DNA from: Oscillospiraceae bacterium | GTDB lineage: Bacteria > Bacillota > Clostridia > Oscillospirales > Acutalibacteraceae | DNA length: 33,108 nt | NCBI GenBank assembly: GCA_015066045.1 | Contig: SVPD01000024.1 | Span: forward strand, 1-33,108 | Direction: 5' to 3' | Part shown: positions 1-7,626 of the stretch, one piece after another | How the letters are laid out: each line of letters starts with the position of its first letter | Numbering within the stretch: position 1 is the stretch's first letter | The notes under the pieces: generated by a model | Told to the model about the DNA's origin: nothing | Seen by the model: the letters and a program-made list of their open reading frames with translations, nothing else | Database searches by the model: none | Position numbers and translations under genes: made by a program

Positions 1-373
1 TTTAATTGTTTTACGGAATAATATGGTGTTGCATATAATAAATATTTGCTTTTTTAGACGTTTTTTCGCCCTCTCGAGGTATAATCATACATCTTCGGAG
101 CGAAGAAAACGCCTTCTGCATCTTACTTCAACAGCCCCTTGTCACTTCCTCAAACCAAAAAAATATCTCAATAAAAACTGCTTTGTACCTTAAAATTCAG
201 ATAGTTTTGATGAAGAACAAGGCAAAAAGCGCAGTAATCCTTGCGGATTACGAGCATTTTTAACGCAGTAATTCGCAAAAATGGCGAATTTTAAGGCTTA
301 AATTCCTTATGAAGTGTCGCCCTTATGACTTTATTTTACGGAAAAGCCGAATAATATTTCTTTTTAAAAATTA
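1..373. other. Intergenic region, no gene supported
   Basis: No reading frame here has a credible start, ribosome binding site and coding character. The stretch holds a short dispersed repeat (about 188-296, listed separately) and AT-rich sequence. A TATAAT at 80-85 lacks a good -35 at the right distance, so I do not call it a promoter. The end of any upstream gene lies outside the window. Confidence 0.6.
188..296. repeat. Short structured intergenic repeat, copy 1
   Basis: An 11-bp perfect inverted repeat (CCTTAAAATTC at 188-198, GAATTTTAAGG at 286-296) flanks a core at about 216-268. The core contains the motifs CAAGGCAAAAAGCGCAGTAA, a TAATCC/GGATTA hairpin and ATTTTTAACG. The same core order recurs at about 16318-16372 with several substitutions, so this is a dispersed family and not chance. 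No coding potential. I infer a small non-autonomous or REP-like element; its function is unknown. Confidence 0.6.
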
Positions 374-403
374 TTGCAGAGAGGCGGCAGCTTATAGTAT
401 AAT
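374..403 (+). promoter_or_regulatory. Sigma-A-like promoter for acyltransferase/glycerate kinase
   Basis: TTGCAG (374-379) and TATAAT (398-403) are separated by 18 bp. They lie 40 bp upstream of the ATG at 444, which is preceded by AAAGGA. The -10 is a consensus match. Expected transcription start is near 410. Confidence 0.6.
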
Positions 404-443
404 AGAAAGGTAAAGATAAAAATAAACCGAAAGGATATATCAT

Positions 444-1859
444 ATGACAGAAAAATCCTTTGAGTGGCTTCCTCTCGACAATGCAGGCAAGATTTTTCCC
501 GGACAGAACTCTGAGAAATGGTCAAATGTTTTCCGTATGTCCGTTCAGCTTAAGGAGGACATAGAGCCCGACACTCTGAAAGAAGCCCTGAAGCGTACTC
601 TGGACAGAATACCGAGCCTTAAGGTCAGACTCAGAAAAAGTCTTTTTGCCGACTATTTCGAAAGAAACGAAAAGGAATGTCCCGTCAGACACGACGTAAA
701 AAATTTCTGCTACAGGATAAATTTCAAAGAAAACAACGGCTACCTTTTCAGGATTTTCTACCATAAAAGCCGCATCAGCATCGATGTGTACCACGCTCTG
801 TGTGACGGCTACGGTGCCTCTGTCTTTCTTTGCACTCTCGCAGGTGAATATCTTCGTCTCAGAGGCTATGATATCTCTCACGCACCCTCCGTGCTGGATG
901 TAAATGAAAAGGCAAAGGCGGAGGAATACGCAGATCCCTATGAGCTATATGCCACCTCTGATAAAACCTGTAAGCTTCTGGAAACACCCGCATACCATAA
1001 AAAAGGCACTGCCCTGCCCGCCCATATGAGCCATTACACCACTGTGCTTATGTCCTTCAGTGAGCTTCACGCTCTGAGCAAAAGCTACTCTGTTACGGTG
1101 ACGGAGCTTCTGGCTGCGATTCTGGCAGACATTCACTACCGTAAGCAGCTTTCCGAGTGCAAAAGGCAAAAGGACGTTTCTGTGCAGATTCCCGTAAATC
1201 TGAGAAAGGCCTTTCCCACTGTCTCGCTGAGAAATTTCGTAATCTGCCTGACGGTAAAAATAAGCCCGCGAAAAAAAGAATACAGCTTCGAAGAAATAGT
1301 CAGAGCCGTTTCGGAGCAGCTGAGAGCGGCAAACAACAGAGATTTTCTCCACGCCTACATAACCCAGACCGTAAAGCTGCAAACCGTACTGCTGCGCTTC
1401 GTTCCCCTTATAATAAAAAACACGGCAGTCAAGGTCAGCTTTTTCTTCGGTGCGGAATACTCTACCTCCGCTCTTCTGTCAAATCTCGGCCCCGTGTCTG
1501 TTCCCGAGGAGATGAAGGAGCATATAGAAAGCTTTTCGTTTTTCACGGGCCCCGGACTCGTAAACGGCTGCCGCTGCGGTGCCGCATCCGTGGGAGACCG
1601 TTTCGCCTTTACCTTTTCTAACCGCTATGAGGAAAGCGACATAGAAAGGGAATTTATAAAAAAGCTGACGGATATGGGAATCAGGGTAGCTCTGGAAACT
1701 AACAGAAGCGAATTTTTATCCTCTCCGCAGCTTATTCCTCTCGCAGACACAGAGGCCTGCTCCGACGAAGTGTTTATTCCCTCTGCAGAGGACAGAGCAG
1801 ACTTCGGAAAATCGCCCCTCGGCACGAAAGAAAAAATCAGACGTTTCTTTATCTCCTGA
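444..1859 (+). CDS. Condensation-domain-like acyltransferase (alcohol acetyltransferase family)
   Basis: A 471-aa cytoplasmic protein with the HxxxDG signature of CoA-dependent acyltransferases and NRPS condensation domains: H117-ALC-D121-G122. The His is the expected general base for acyl transfer to an alcohol or amine. The C-terminal part has the TFSNRYEESD-type strand typical of the alcohol acetyltransferase/PapA-like group. Length fits that fold (two chloramphenicol-acetyltransferase-like halves). The start is supported by AAAGGA 8 bp upstream and a consensus promoter. Glycerate kinase follows 19 bp downstream, so the two are probably cotranscribed. The acyl donor and acceptor cannot be read from sequence. 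No adenylation or carrier domain is nearby, so a stand-alone enzyme is more likely than part of an NRPS. Confidence 0.75.
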   Translation: MTEKSFEWLPLDNAGKIFPGQNSEKWSNVFRMSVQLKEDIEPDTLKEALKRTLDRIPSLKVRLRKSLFADYFERNEKECPVRHDVKNFCYRINFKENNGYLFRIFYHKSRISIDVYHALCDGYGASVFLCTLAGEYLRLRGYDISHAPSVLDVNEKAKAEEYADPYELYATSDKTCKLLETPAYHKKGTALPAHMSHYTTVLMSFSELHALSKSYSVTVTELLAAILADIHYRKQLSECKRQKDVSVQIPVNLRKAFPTVSLRNFVICLTVKISPRKKEYSFEEIVRAVSEQLRAANNRDFLHAYITQTVKLQTVLLRFVPLIIKNTAVKVSFFFGAEYSTSALLSNLGPVSVPEEMKEHIESFSFFTGPGLVNGCRCGAASVGDRFAFTFSNRYEESDIEREFIKKLTDMGIRVALETNRSEFLSSPQLIPLADTEACSDEVFIPSAEDRADFGKSPLGTKEKIRRFFIS

Positions 1860-1878
1860 TATGTTCTAAGGTGACATT

Positions 1879-3027
1879 ATGAAAGTTTTAATAGCAATCG
1901 ATTCCTTCAAGGGCAGTCTTTCCTCTCTCGAAGCAGGAACGGCCGCAGCAGAAGGAATCAGAAGAGTATATCCCGAGTCGGAATGCGAGGTGCTTACCGT
2001 AGCCGACGGCGGAGAGGGCACCGTAGAGGCTCTTATGTCCGCGCTCGGAGCAGAAAGGGTAACGGCAGAGGCTTCCGATCCGCTCGGCAGACGGATAAGC
2101 TGCAGCTACGGCATTACCCGTGAAGGCACGGCACTGATGGAAATGTCCTCGGCAGCCGGTATAACCCTTTTGAAAAAAGAGGAGCTGAACCCCCTGCTCA
2201 CTACCACCTACGGTGTGGGCGAAATGATAATAGATGCTCTCGGTCGGGGCTGCCGCAGCTTTATTATAGGTATCGGCGGCAGTGCCACAAACGACGGCGG
2301 TGCCGGTATGCTGCAGGCTCTGGACTTCGCCTTACTCGACAAAAGCGGCAGAGACATCCCCCTCGGCGCTAAGGGACTCAGCCTTCTCGACCGTATAAGC
2401 GATGAAGGTGTGAGAACGGAGCTGCACGGCTGCAGCTTCCGTATAGCCTGCGATGTTACAAACCCTCTCTGCGGTGAAAACGGCTGCAGTGCGGTCTTCG
2501 GTCCTCAGAAGGGGGCCACGGCTGAAAGTGTGAAGGAGATGGACTCTTACCTTCTCCGACTGGCTGAAAAAGCAAAAATAATCAGACCTCTTTCAGACCA
2601 GACCTTCCCCGGCTCAGGTGCGGCGGGCGGTCTCGGCTTCGCCTTCAGGACCTTTCTCGGCGGTGAGCTTTTAAGCGGCATCGAGCTTATTCTCGACGAA
2701 ATACACATCGAGGATAAAATCAGAAGCTCCGACATCGTCATTACCGGAGAGGGCAGAATAGACAGTCAGACCGTTATGGGCAAGGCTCCCGGCGGCGTGG
2801 CTATGAAAGCAAAAAAGCACGGCAAGCCCGTAATAGCCTTTTCGGGTGCCGTGACTGAGGATGCGGTTTACTGCAACGGAAAGGGCATCGACGCCTTCTT
2901 CCCCATAGTAAGAGGTGTTACCACCTTAGAGGAGGCTATGAATAAAAGTACTGCCTCGGCAAATATGGCAGACACGGCCGAGCAGGTGTTCAGAGTCATA
3001 CGCTGTATGAACGGACTGGAAATTTAA
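1879..3027 (+). CDS. glxK: Glycerate 2-kinase (GlxK/GarK family)
   Basis: 382 aa, the usual length of the bacterial glycerate kinase type 1 family (about 380). The N-terminus MKVLIAIDSFKGSLSS and the internal ADGGEGTVEAL, GIGGSATNDGGAGM and ITGEGRIDSQT blocks are family hallmarks. The enzyme phosphorylates D-glycerate with ATP, normally to 2-phosphoglycerate, feeding lower glycolysis. It starts with ATG after AAGGTGAC, 19 bp after the acyltransferase stop, and the message ends at the hairpin at 3052. No glycerate-producing enzymes (glucarate, glyoxylate or serine routes) are adjacent, so the physiological source of glycerate is unclear. Family assignment is confident; the 2- versus 3-phosphate product is from family knowledge. 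Confidence 0.92.
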   Translation: MKVLIAIDSFKGSLSSLEAGTAAAEGIRRVYPESECEVLTVADGGEGTVEALMSALGAERVTAEASDPLGRRISCSYGITREGTALMEMSSAAGITLLKKEELNPLLTTTYGVGEMIIDALGRGCRSFIIGIGGSATNDGGAGMLQALDFALLDKSGRDIPLGAKGLSLLDRISDEGVRTELHGCSFRIACDVTNPLCGENGCSAVFGPQKGATAESVKEMDSYLLRLAEKAKIIRPLSDQTFPGSGAAGGLGFAFRTFLGGELLSGIELILDEIHIEDKIRSSDIVITGEGRIDSQTVMGKAPGGVAMKAKKHGKPVIAFSGAVTEDAVYCNGKGIDAFFPIVRGVTTLEEAMNKSTASANMADTAEQVFRVIRCMNGLEI

Positions 3028-3051
3028 AAGCTGTCGCATCCGCCACAAGCA

Positions 3052-3099
3052 AAAAACAGATGTGTTAAAGCTGACATCAGCTGAAATACATCTGTTTTT
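3052..3099. terminator. Bidirectional intrinsic terminator
   Basis: AAAAACAGATGT (3052-3063) pairs with ACATCTGTTTTT (3088-3099). An inner AGCTGA/TCAGCT dyad lies within the loop. T-runs on both strands suit convergent termination of glxK (+) and the gtrA-like gene (-). Confidence 0.8.
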
Positions 3100-3155
3100 A
3101 CTTTTATGTGTTATATAAGAGATTTTTCTGCCTCACGCAGTAATAATTCCGTGGG

Positions 3156-3620
3156 TTAATCAGATTTGCTTTTTCTGAACACCGCAAATTTACTCACGAA
3201 ATAATTTATCAGCACCACGATTACACCGACTAAAATTTTGGCAATATACTGCCCGTTTATCTCAGTGCCGAAAAGCTCAAGGGAATACTCTCCGAAGCCT
3301 AAAACCCACACCAGAAGTATCAGACCGCCTTCCTCGACGAAAAAGCTGAAAACTCTGGCACTGAAGAATACGGATACCTCCTTTATTACTGTTTTCGGTG
3401 CCGTACTCTTTGACTCGAAAACGAAAAGCTTATTGGTAATAAAGGCGAAGCAGACAGAAAAGAACCAGGCTATTGCATTGGTTATATAATAAAAATTCTC
3501 GCCCAGAAGCTTACTGAATAGCCAGTAAATCACGAAATTGACCACCGTAGTCAGTCCGCCGAAAAAAACATAGGTTATCAGTTCTTTATATTTTATAAAA
3601 AGCTCAGTCAGTTTCTTCAT
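3156..3620 (-). CDS. GtrA family membrane protein
   Basis: A 154-aa protein with four hydrophobic segments (about residues 13-35, 41-63, 85-107 and 122-145) and the GtrA-type start ELITYVFFGGLTTVVNFVIY. GtrA proteins are thought to translocate undecaprenyl-phosphate-linked sugars across the membrane for glycan decoration. The ATG lies 17 bp inside the end of the upstream glycosyltransferase gene, so the pair is translationally linked, as gtrA/gtrB pairs often are. Which glycan is modified (teichoic acid, polysaccharide or other) cannot be told, because the specific sugar transferase that usually forms the third member is absent here. Confidence 0.88.
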   Translation of the reverse strand: MKKLTELFIKYKELITYVFFGGLTTVVNFVIYWLFSKLLGENFYYITNAIAWFFSVCFAFITNKLFVFESKSTAPKTVIKEVSVFFSARVFSFFVEEGGLILLVWVLGFGEYSLELFGTEINGQYIAKILVGVIVVLINYFVSKFAVFRKSKSD

Positions 3621-4542
3621 AGTCCAGATGTTCCTTTAAAATATATACAGGTCTGTCTTTGCTCTGCACATATATTTTAGACAAATACAGACTGATAATT
3701 CCCAGATTTAAAAGTATGGCTCCGCCCACAAGAAAAACCGTAGCCATTATTCTCAGCAGTACAGCCGTGAGTGCCGTAGAAAACAAGAAAGAACCCACAG
3801 AGCACAGAAAGGCAAAGAAAAAGAATGCGACGGAGGTTCCAAGCGAGATTTTCAGAGGAGCCGTGGAAAAGGCAAGAATACCCTCAAGAGCATACATTAT
3901 AAGCTTAAAAAGGCTCCATTTGCTTTCACCGCTTTCTCTTTCGGCTACGGTGTAGGGAATATACTCCGTGCGGAAGCCTACGAAGCTGAACATACCCTTT
4001 GAAAAGCGGTGATATTCCTTCATCTGCAAAAGAGCATCTGCCACATTTCTTCTGAAAAGGCGGAAATCCGAAGCGTTATGAACGAAATCCACCTCAGAAA
4101 TAAGATTTATACACTTATAAAAGAGTGTCTTGAGGAAGGAAACAGGCTTACCCTCTTTTCTTTCCTCCTGACAGGCGGTAACACAGTCGATATCGTCGTC
4201 ACTTTTCATAACCTCGAGCATTTCGAGCACCACCTCAGGTCTCTGCTGTAAGTCCGCATCGATAATGCACATAAGGTCACCCTTAGCCCTGGAAAGGCCT
4301 GCATAAATGGCAGCCTCCTTACCGAAATTACGGCTGAAGGAGATGACCTGAATATTCTTTTTTTCATTTTTATCAAAATAAAGACCTCTGAGCCTTTCAC
4401 GGGTACTGTCCTTACTTCCGTCGTTTACGAATACGAATTCATAATCCTCTACCTTGCCTTCGAAAACCTCGTTTACAAGGTCAAAGAATTTCTCTACATT
4501 ACCCTCTTCGTTATAGCAGGGAACTATCAGCGATAATTTCAT
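3604..4542 (-). CDS. Family 2 glycosyltransferase, GtrB/DPM1-like
   Basis: 312 aa. The N-terminal GT-A domain has the LIVPCYNEE opening, NDGSKDST near residues 40-47 and the IDADLQQRPE metal/sugar-nucleotide motif with D95 and D97. Two C-terminal membrane helices (about 230-260 and 265-295) match the GtrB/polyprenyl-phosphate glycosyltransferase layout. The expected reaction is transfer of a hexose from UDP-sugar to undecaprenyl phosphate at the inner face of the membrane. The overlapping GtrA-like protein would then flip the lipid-linked sugar. The ATG is preceded by GGGGGAG. It lies just downstream of a terminator that ends the preceding gene, so its own promoter should be in the short gap or it relies on readthrough. 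Confidence 0.88.
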   Translation of the reverse strand: MKLSLIVPCYNEEGNVEKFFDLVNEVFEGKVEDYEFVFVNDGSKDSTRERLRGLYFDKNEKKNIQVISFSRNFGKEAAIYAGLSRAKGDLMCIIDADLQQRPEVVLEMLEVMKSDDDIDCVTACQEERKEGKPVSFLKTLFYKCINLISEVDFVHNASDFRLFRRNVADALLQMKEYHRFSKGMFSFVGFRTEYIPYTVAERESGESKWSLFKLIMYALEGILAFSTAPLKISLGTSVAFFFFAFLCSVGSFLFSTALTAVLLRIMATVFLVGGAILLNLGIISLYLSKIYVQSKDRPVYILKEHLDYEETD

Positions 4543-4573
4543 TTTTTCATCTCCCCCGAGAGAATGATTTAAT

Positions 4574-4609
4574 CAAAAACTGACCGACTGCCGCAATGCA
4601 GCAGCCGGT
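4574..4609 (-). terminator. Intrinsic terminator after the 598-aa membrane protein gene
   Basis: Read on the minus strand, ACCGGCTGC pairs with GCAGTCGGT (one G-U pair; plus coordinates 4601-4609 and 4583-4591), followed by CAGTTTTTG. It sits 9 bp after the stop codon at 4618. Confidence 0.65.
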
Positions 4610-4617
4610 TTATTTTT

Positions 4618-6414
4618 TCAGTTTATTTCTTTGGCAGCCACGATATCACCCTTTTCGGGTTCTTCACTGTCCTCAGCAGCGGAGTAAGTGATTTTTACCG
4701 TCTGCCCCTTATTCATAATAACCACTGCGGGCTCGTCTGAAGCTTTGACCGTGTAATAAATGCCGCTTTCACCGAGCTCGATGTAGTAAACGCTTTCACC
4801 GTTCATAACTGCCGTTCTGATGTCGGTGATTTCGCCCTTTACGGTTACGTCCTTTTCAGCAGGAGTAACTGCACCGCTCTGCTGATTTTCTGTGTCTGTA
4901 GCGTCGATGATATCCTCGATATCCACATCGATTCTGATATTGTTATGCTCGAGCTTTTCCACATATTCTTCCATACACTCTGCGATAGTCACACCGGTAA
5001 CGGCCACCTGATAATTCTGCACATTAACCATAGCAAATCTTTTAACGAGACTGTCAGCATCCTTAAGAGACATAAAGTAGGTGGGCTGACCGCTGATATT
5101 GAGAAGAATGGGAAAGGTAGCATTGTAGGAATAGTCCTGAACGTCACCCTGTGCAGAGGACATAGCCGAATATTCCTTGGCGCCGGATACCTCATAGAAG
5201 GATGCGTCTTTTGTTCTCATATTTACGAGAACGAAGCCGATGATAGCCTGGTCATTACCGGCAGAGGTAACACCCGTATACATATAAACGTCATCATTCT
5301 GAGCAAGATAGTTGGAGCCCTCTGTGGCCACTCTTACGCCGTCCTGACCGAGAATGGAGTTTATGAAGCCCTTCTGATACTGACCGTAGTAATTGAACTG
5401 CTCGATGAGAAGAGAGTCTGAATAGATACCGTCAATCCACTGCAGCTCCTTGCTGTCTCTCACCTGCTCAACAGTGTATTCCACCATTTCGCCGGTGATG
5501 GCGTTTACGATAACTACACCCTTTACATCAGTACCGCCGAAAAGGCCGATAGTTTTATCCAGAACGGGACAGAGCCAGTAGGGATCACCGTTTTCATCGA
5601 TTTCAAATCTGGGAGTGTCGAAAATATAGGTGGGATATGCGAAGCGGACATGTCTCATAAGGTACTTTGAGAAATGCTCGGTGGTGGAATATCTGATATA
5701 TTCTCCCTCGGGCAGGAGAACGAGCTCACTTTTCTGGGTAACCATATTTACGATAACATAGCCGGGAAGACCTTCACCTGTATTCTTTAGCCATTTGAAA
5801 ACATCGCCGTAGGAAAGAGTGGTTACCTTTACGGGAGAATTCTTATAGTTAATCTGTGTAAAGCTTGTTGCGATTTCAAACTGTGAAACCTTATCGATTT
5901 TAGAAAGGTCACCGAGAGTTCTGTTTGCCAGAACGCTTGCTGCTGCCGTGTCGAGAACGGGAACAGAGGAGAAATCTGCCTCCTGTATTTCCTCGGCAAA
6001 GTTCGTATTTTCGTTTACATCGATAATCTTACTGTAGGTCTTGGCTCTGAAAAAGACGGAGGAAACCGCCATACCGATAGCCACCACTACCACGAGAATA
6101 CCGATAAAAATACCGGGGATGATAGATTTTTTCTTTACGTACTCAGTGTATTCGGGCTTCATCATAGCACCCGAGGTGATATTGAGCAGTGCTACGAAAA
6201 TGGCAGCTACCACACCGAAATACATATAGGTGTCCGTGCTTTTGAAATTCATGGGAGGAAGCATAAAGTAATATGCGACCACGGCACCGATAACAGTACC
6301 GATAATGCTTATGAGTAATTTTAATCCGGCTTTTTTGGGCACAAGATATGCAGCCTTGCCGCTGCCCTTGCTTTCACCCTTGCCGCCTGTGAAGTCAACC
6401 TTGATAGGGTCCAT
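4618..6414 (-). CDS. Large membrane-anchored protein of unknown function
   Basis: A 598-aa protein I cannot place in a named family. The N-terminus is Gly/Lys-rich, then hydrophobic segments follow at about residues 31-51, 61-82 and 98-122. The remaining ~470 residues should be outside or inside as one large domain. It contains two similar-looking blocks of the type GYVIVNMVTQKSELV and GVVIVNAITGEMVEYT, plus GFVLVNMRTKDASFYEV, i.e. repeated [GV]-hydrophobic-VN-x(2)-T strands. These suggest a duplicated beta-rich fold, PepSY-like in rhythm. A short C-terminal region (about 525-598) reads like a small OB/beta-barrel domain (TVKGEITDIR... VKITYSA). Promoter at 6457-6485, AAGGAG before the ATG and its own terminator make it a monocistronic, clearly real gene. 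Confidence 0.8.
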   Translation of the reverse strand: MDPIKVDFTGGKGESKGSGKAAYLVPKKAGLKLLISIIGTVIGAVVAYYFMLPPMNFKSTDTYMYFGVVAAIFVALLNITSGAMMKPEYTEYVKKKSIIPGIFIGILVVVVAIGMAVSSVFFRAKTYSKIIDVNENTNFAEEIQEADFSSVPVLDTAAASVLANRTLGDLSKIDKVSQFEIATSFTQINYKNSPVKVTTLSYGDVFKWLKNTGEGLPGYVIVNMVTQKSELVLLPEGEYIRYSTTEHFSKYLMRHVRFAYPTYIFDTPRFEIDENGDPYWLCPVLDKTIGLFGGTDVKGVVIVNAITGEMVEYTVEQVRDSKELQWIDGIYSDSLLIEQFNYYGQYQKGFINSILGQDGVRVATEGSNYLAQNDDVYMYTGVTSAGNDQAIIGFVLVNMRTKDASFYEVSGAKEYSAMSSAQGDVQDYSYNATFPILLNISGQPTYFMSLKDADSLVKRFAMVNVQNYQVAVTGVTIAECMEEYVEKLEHNNIRIDVDIEDIIDATDTENQQSGAVTPAEKDVTVKGEITDIRTAVMNGESVYYIELGESGIYYTVKASDEPAVVIMNKGQTVKITYSAAEDSEEPEKGDIVAAKEIN

Positions 6415-6456
6415 TCTTCTGCATCTCCTTTGTGTTAGTTTTCAGTATATTATAGT

Positions 6457-6485
6457 ATTATACATATATTTGGCAAAAATTGCAA
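6457..6485 (-). promoter_or_regulatory. Promoter for the 598-aa membrane protein gene
   Basis: On the minus strand TTGCAA (6485-6480) and TATAAT (6462-6457) are 17 bp apart, a near-consensus sigma-A promoter. It is 43 bp upstream of the ATG, in the gap after the lysR stop. Confidence 0.7.
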
Positions 6486-6493
6486 TAGTATTA

Positions 6494-7381
6494 TCAATCT
6501 TCGCCCTTTGTCAGCAGCTTTATGGCATAGCGTGCATAAGCAGAAAGGTACTGCCCCTTCTTTACCACCACTGCCGGCTGCCTGAGATAAAAGCTGTTTT
6601 TCAGCTTTACCACCGTAACATTTCTGTGCCTTTTTCCGTTTACGAACTGCAGAGGAAGCAGCGTGGCACCCACTCCCGCACAGGCCATCTCCCATGCACT
6701 GGTGAGATTAACCACCTCGGCAGCAATCTGCGGCCTTACATCCGAATGGATACATAGCTTTTCGAAAAGCTGCCTCATTTCCTGACCTGCACCGAGAACT
6801 ACAAAGGGAATATCCTTACAGAGAGAAAAATCCGTTTCCTCGGACACGCTGAAATCAGTCTTTATGCTTTCGGGTATAACCAAGGCCAGTCTGTCCGGCT
6901 CGATAAGAACGGCATCCAGCACGCTTTCGTCCACGGGCATATTTACCACTGCGAAATCAAACATACCCTCTGCCGCATTCTTTCTCAGTGCTTCACTGCC
7001 CTCCTCGGCAAGCTTCACCTGTACTCCCGGAAATTTTTCTCTTACTTTTTTTACCGTTTCGGGAATAAGGTAGGCACTGCGGAAGGGTGTGATGCCTATA
7101 ACCAGCTGCCCCTTGTCTCCGCTTCCGAACTGCTCCATGGATTTCATAAGCTGAGACTCTCTGTAAAGAATCTCTCTGGCCTCACGGATAAAATGCTCGC
7201 CCGCAGCCGTCAGAGTAACCGGATTACGGTTACGGTCGAAAAGCTGAACACCCAGCTCCTTTTCCAGAGAGAGAATCTGCTTACTCAGAGCAGGCTGAGT
7301 GATATTAAGGCTCTCGGCTACGTGAGAAAAATTTCCCGACTCCGAAAGCAGAACGGCATACTGTAATTGTCTCGAATTCAC
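6494..7381 (-). CDS. LysR family transcriptional regulator
   Basis: 295 aa, standard for the family. The N-terminal winged helix-turn-helix spans about residues 1-60 (MNSRQLQYAVLL, then ITQPALSKQILSLEKELG and the LFDRN wing). The rest is the periplasmic-binding-protein-like effector domain (GITPFRSAYLIPETV, FDFAVVNMPVDE). The start is GTG at 7381 after AAGGTGGTG. It is transcribed divergently from the DctM-type permease gene with 245 bp between them, the classic arrangement in which the LysR protein controls its neighbour and responds to the transported ligand or a metabolite of it. The ligand is not predictable. Confidence 0.93.
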   Translation of the reverse strand: MNSRQLQYAVLLSESGNFSHVAESLNITQPALSKQILSLEKELGVQLFDRNRNPVTLTAAGEHFIREAREILYRESQLMKSMEQFGSGDKGQLVIGITPFRSAYLIPETVKKVREKFPGVQVKLAEEGSEALRKNAAEGMFDFAVVNMPVDESVLDAVLIEPDRLALVIPESIKTDFSVSEETDFSLCKDIPFVVLGAGQEMRQLFEKLCIHSDVRPQIAAEVVNLTSAWEMACAGVGATLLPLQFVNGKRHRNVTVVKLKNSFYLRQPAVVVKKGQYLSAYARYAIKLLTKGED

Positions 7382-7518
7382 CTTTTTTCACCACCTTATA
7401 TAATTATTGTTATATATACTATAATGATTTACTTATGTTAGAATAACACTTTGCCGAAAAAAAATCAACCGAAAAAGGTCACATAAAATTAAAAATAATA
7501 TAAAATCGGAAAAAACTC

Positions 7519-7546
7519 TTGACATAACCGGAAAAGTATATATAAT
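7519..7546 (+). promoter_or_regulatory. Promoter of the TRAP-type permease operon
   Basis: Consensus TTGACA (7519-7524) and TATAAT (7541-7546) with a 16-bp spacer. The transcript would begin near 7553, giving a leader of about 74 nt before the ATG at 7627. Confidence 0.75.
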
Positions 7547-7556
7547 ATAACTTGTT

Positions 7557-7597
7557 GGTAATGAGTTTCATAACAGATAGGTAATGAAGCTTATAAC
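7557..7597 (+). repeat. Direct repeat downstream of the permease promoter, candidate operator
   Basis: GGTAATGAGTTTCATAAC (7557-7574) and GGTAATGAAGCTTATAAC (7580-7597) match at 15 of 18 positions and are phased 23 bp apart, about two helical turns. Each half is itself weakly dyadic (TAATGA...TCATAA). They begin right after the predicted transcription start. A regulator dimer bound here would block elongation or initiation; an mRNA-level role is also possible. Confidence 0.45.
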
Positions 7598-7626
7598 GAA
7601 AAATTTATAAAAAAGGAGTTTTATCC

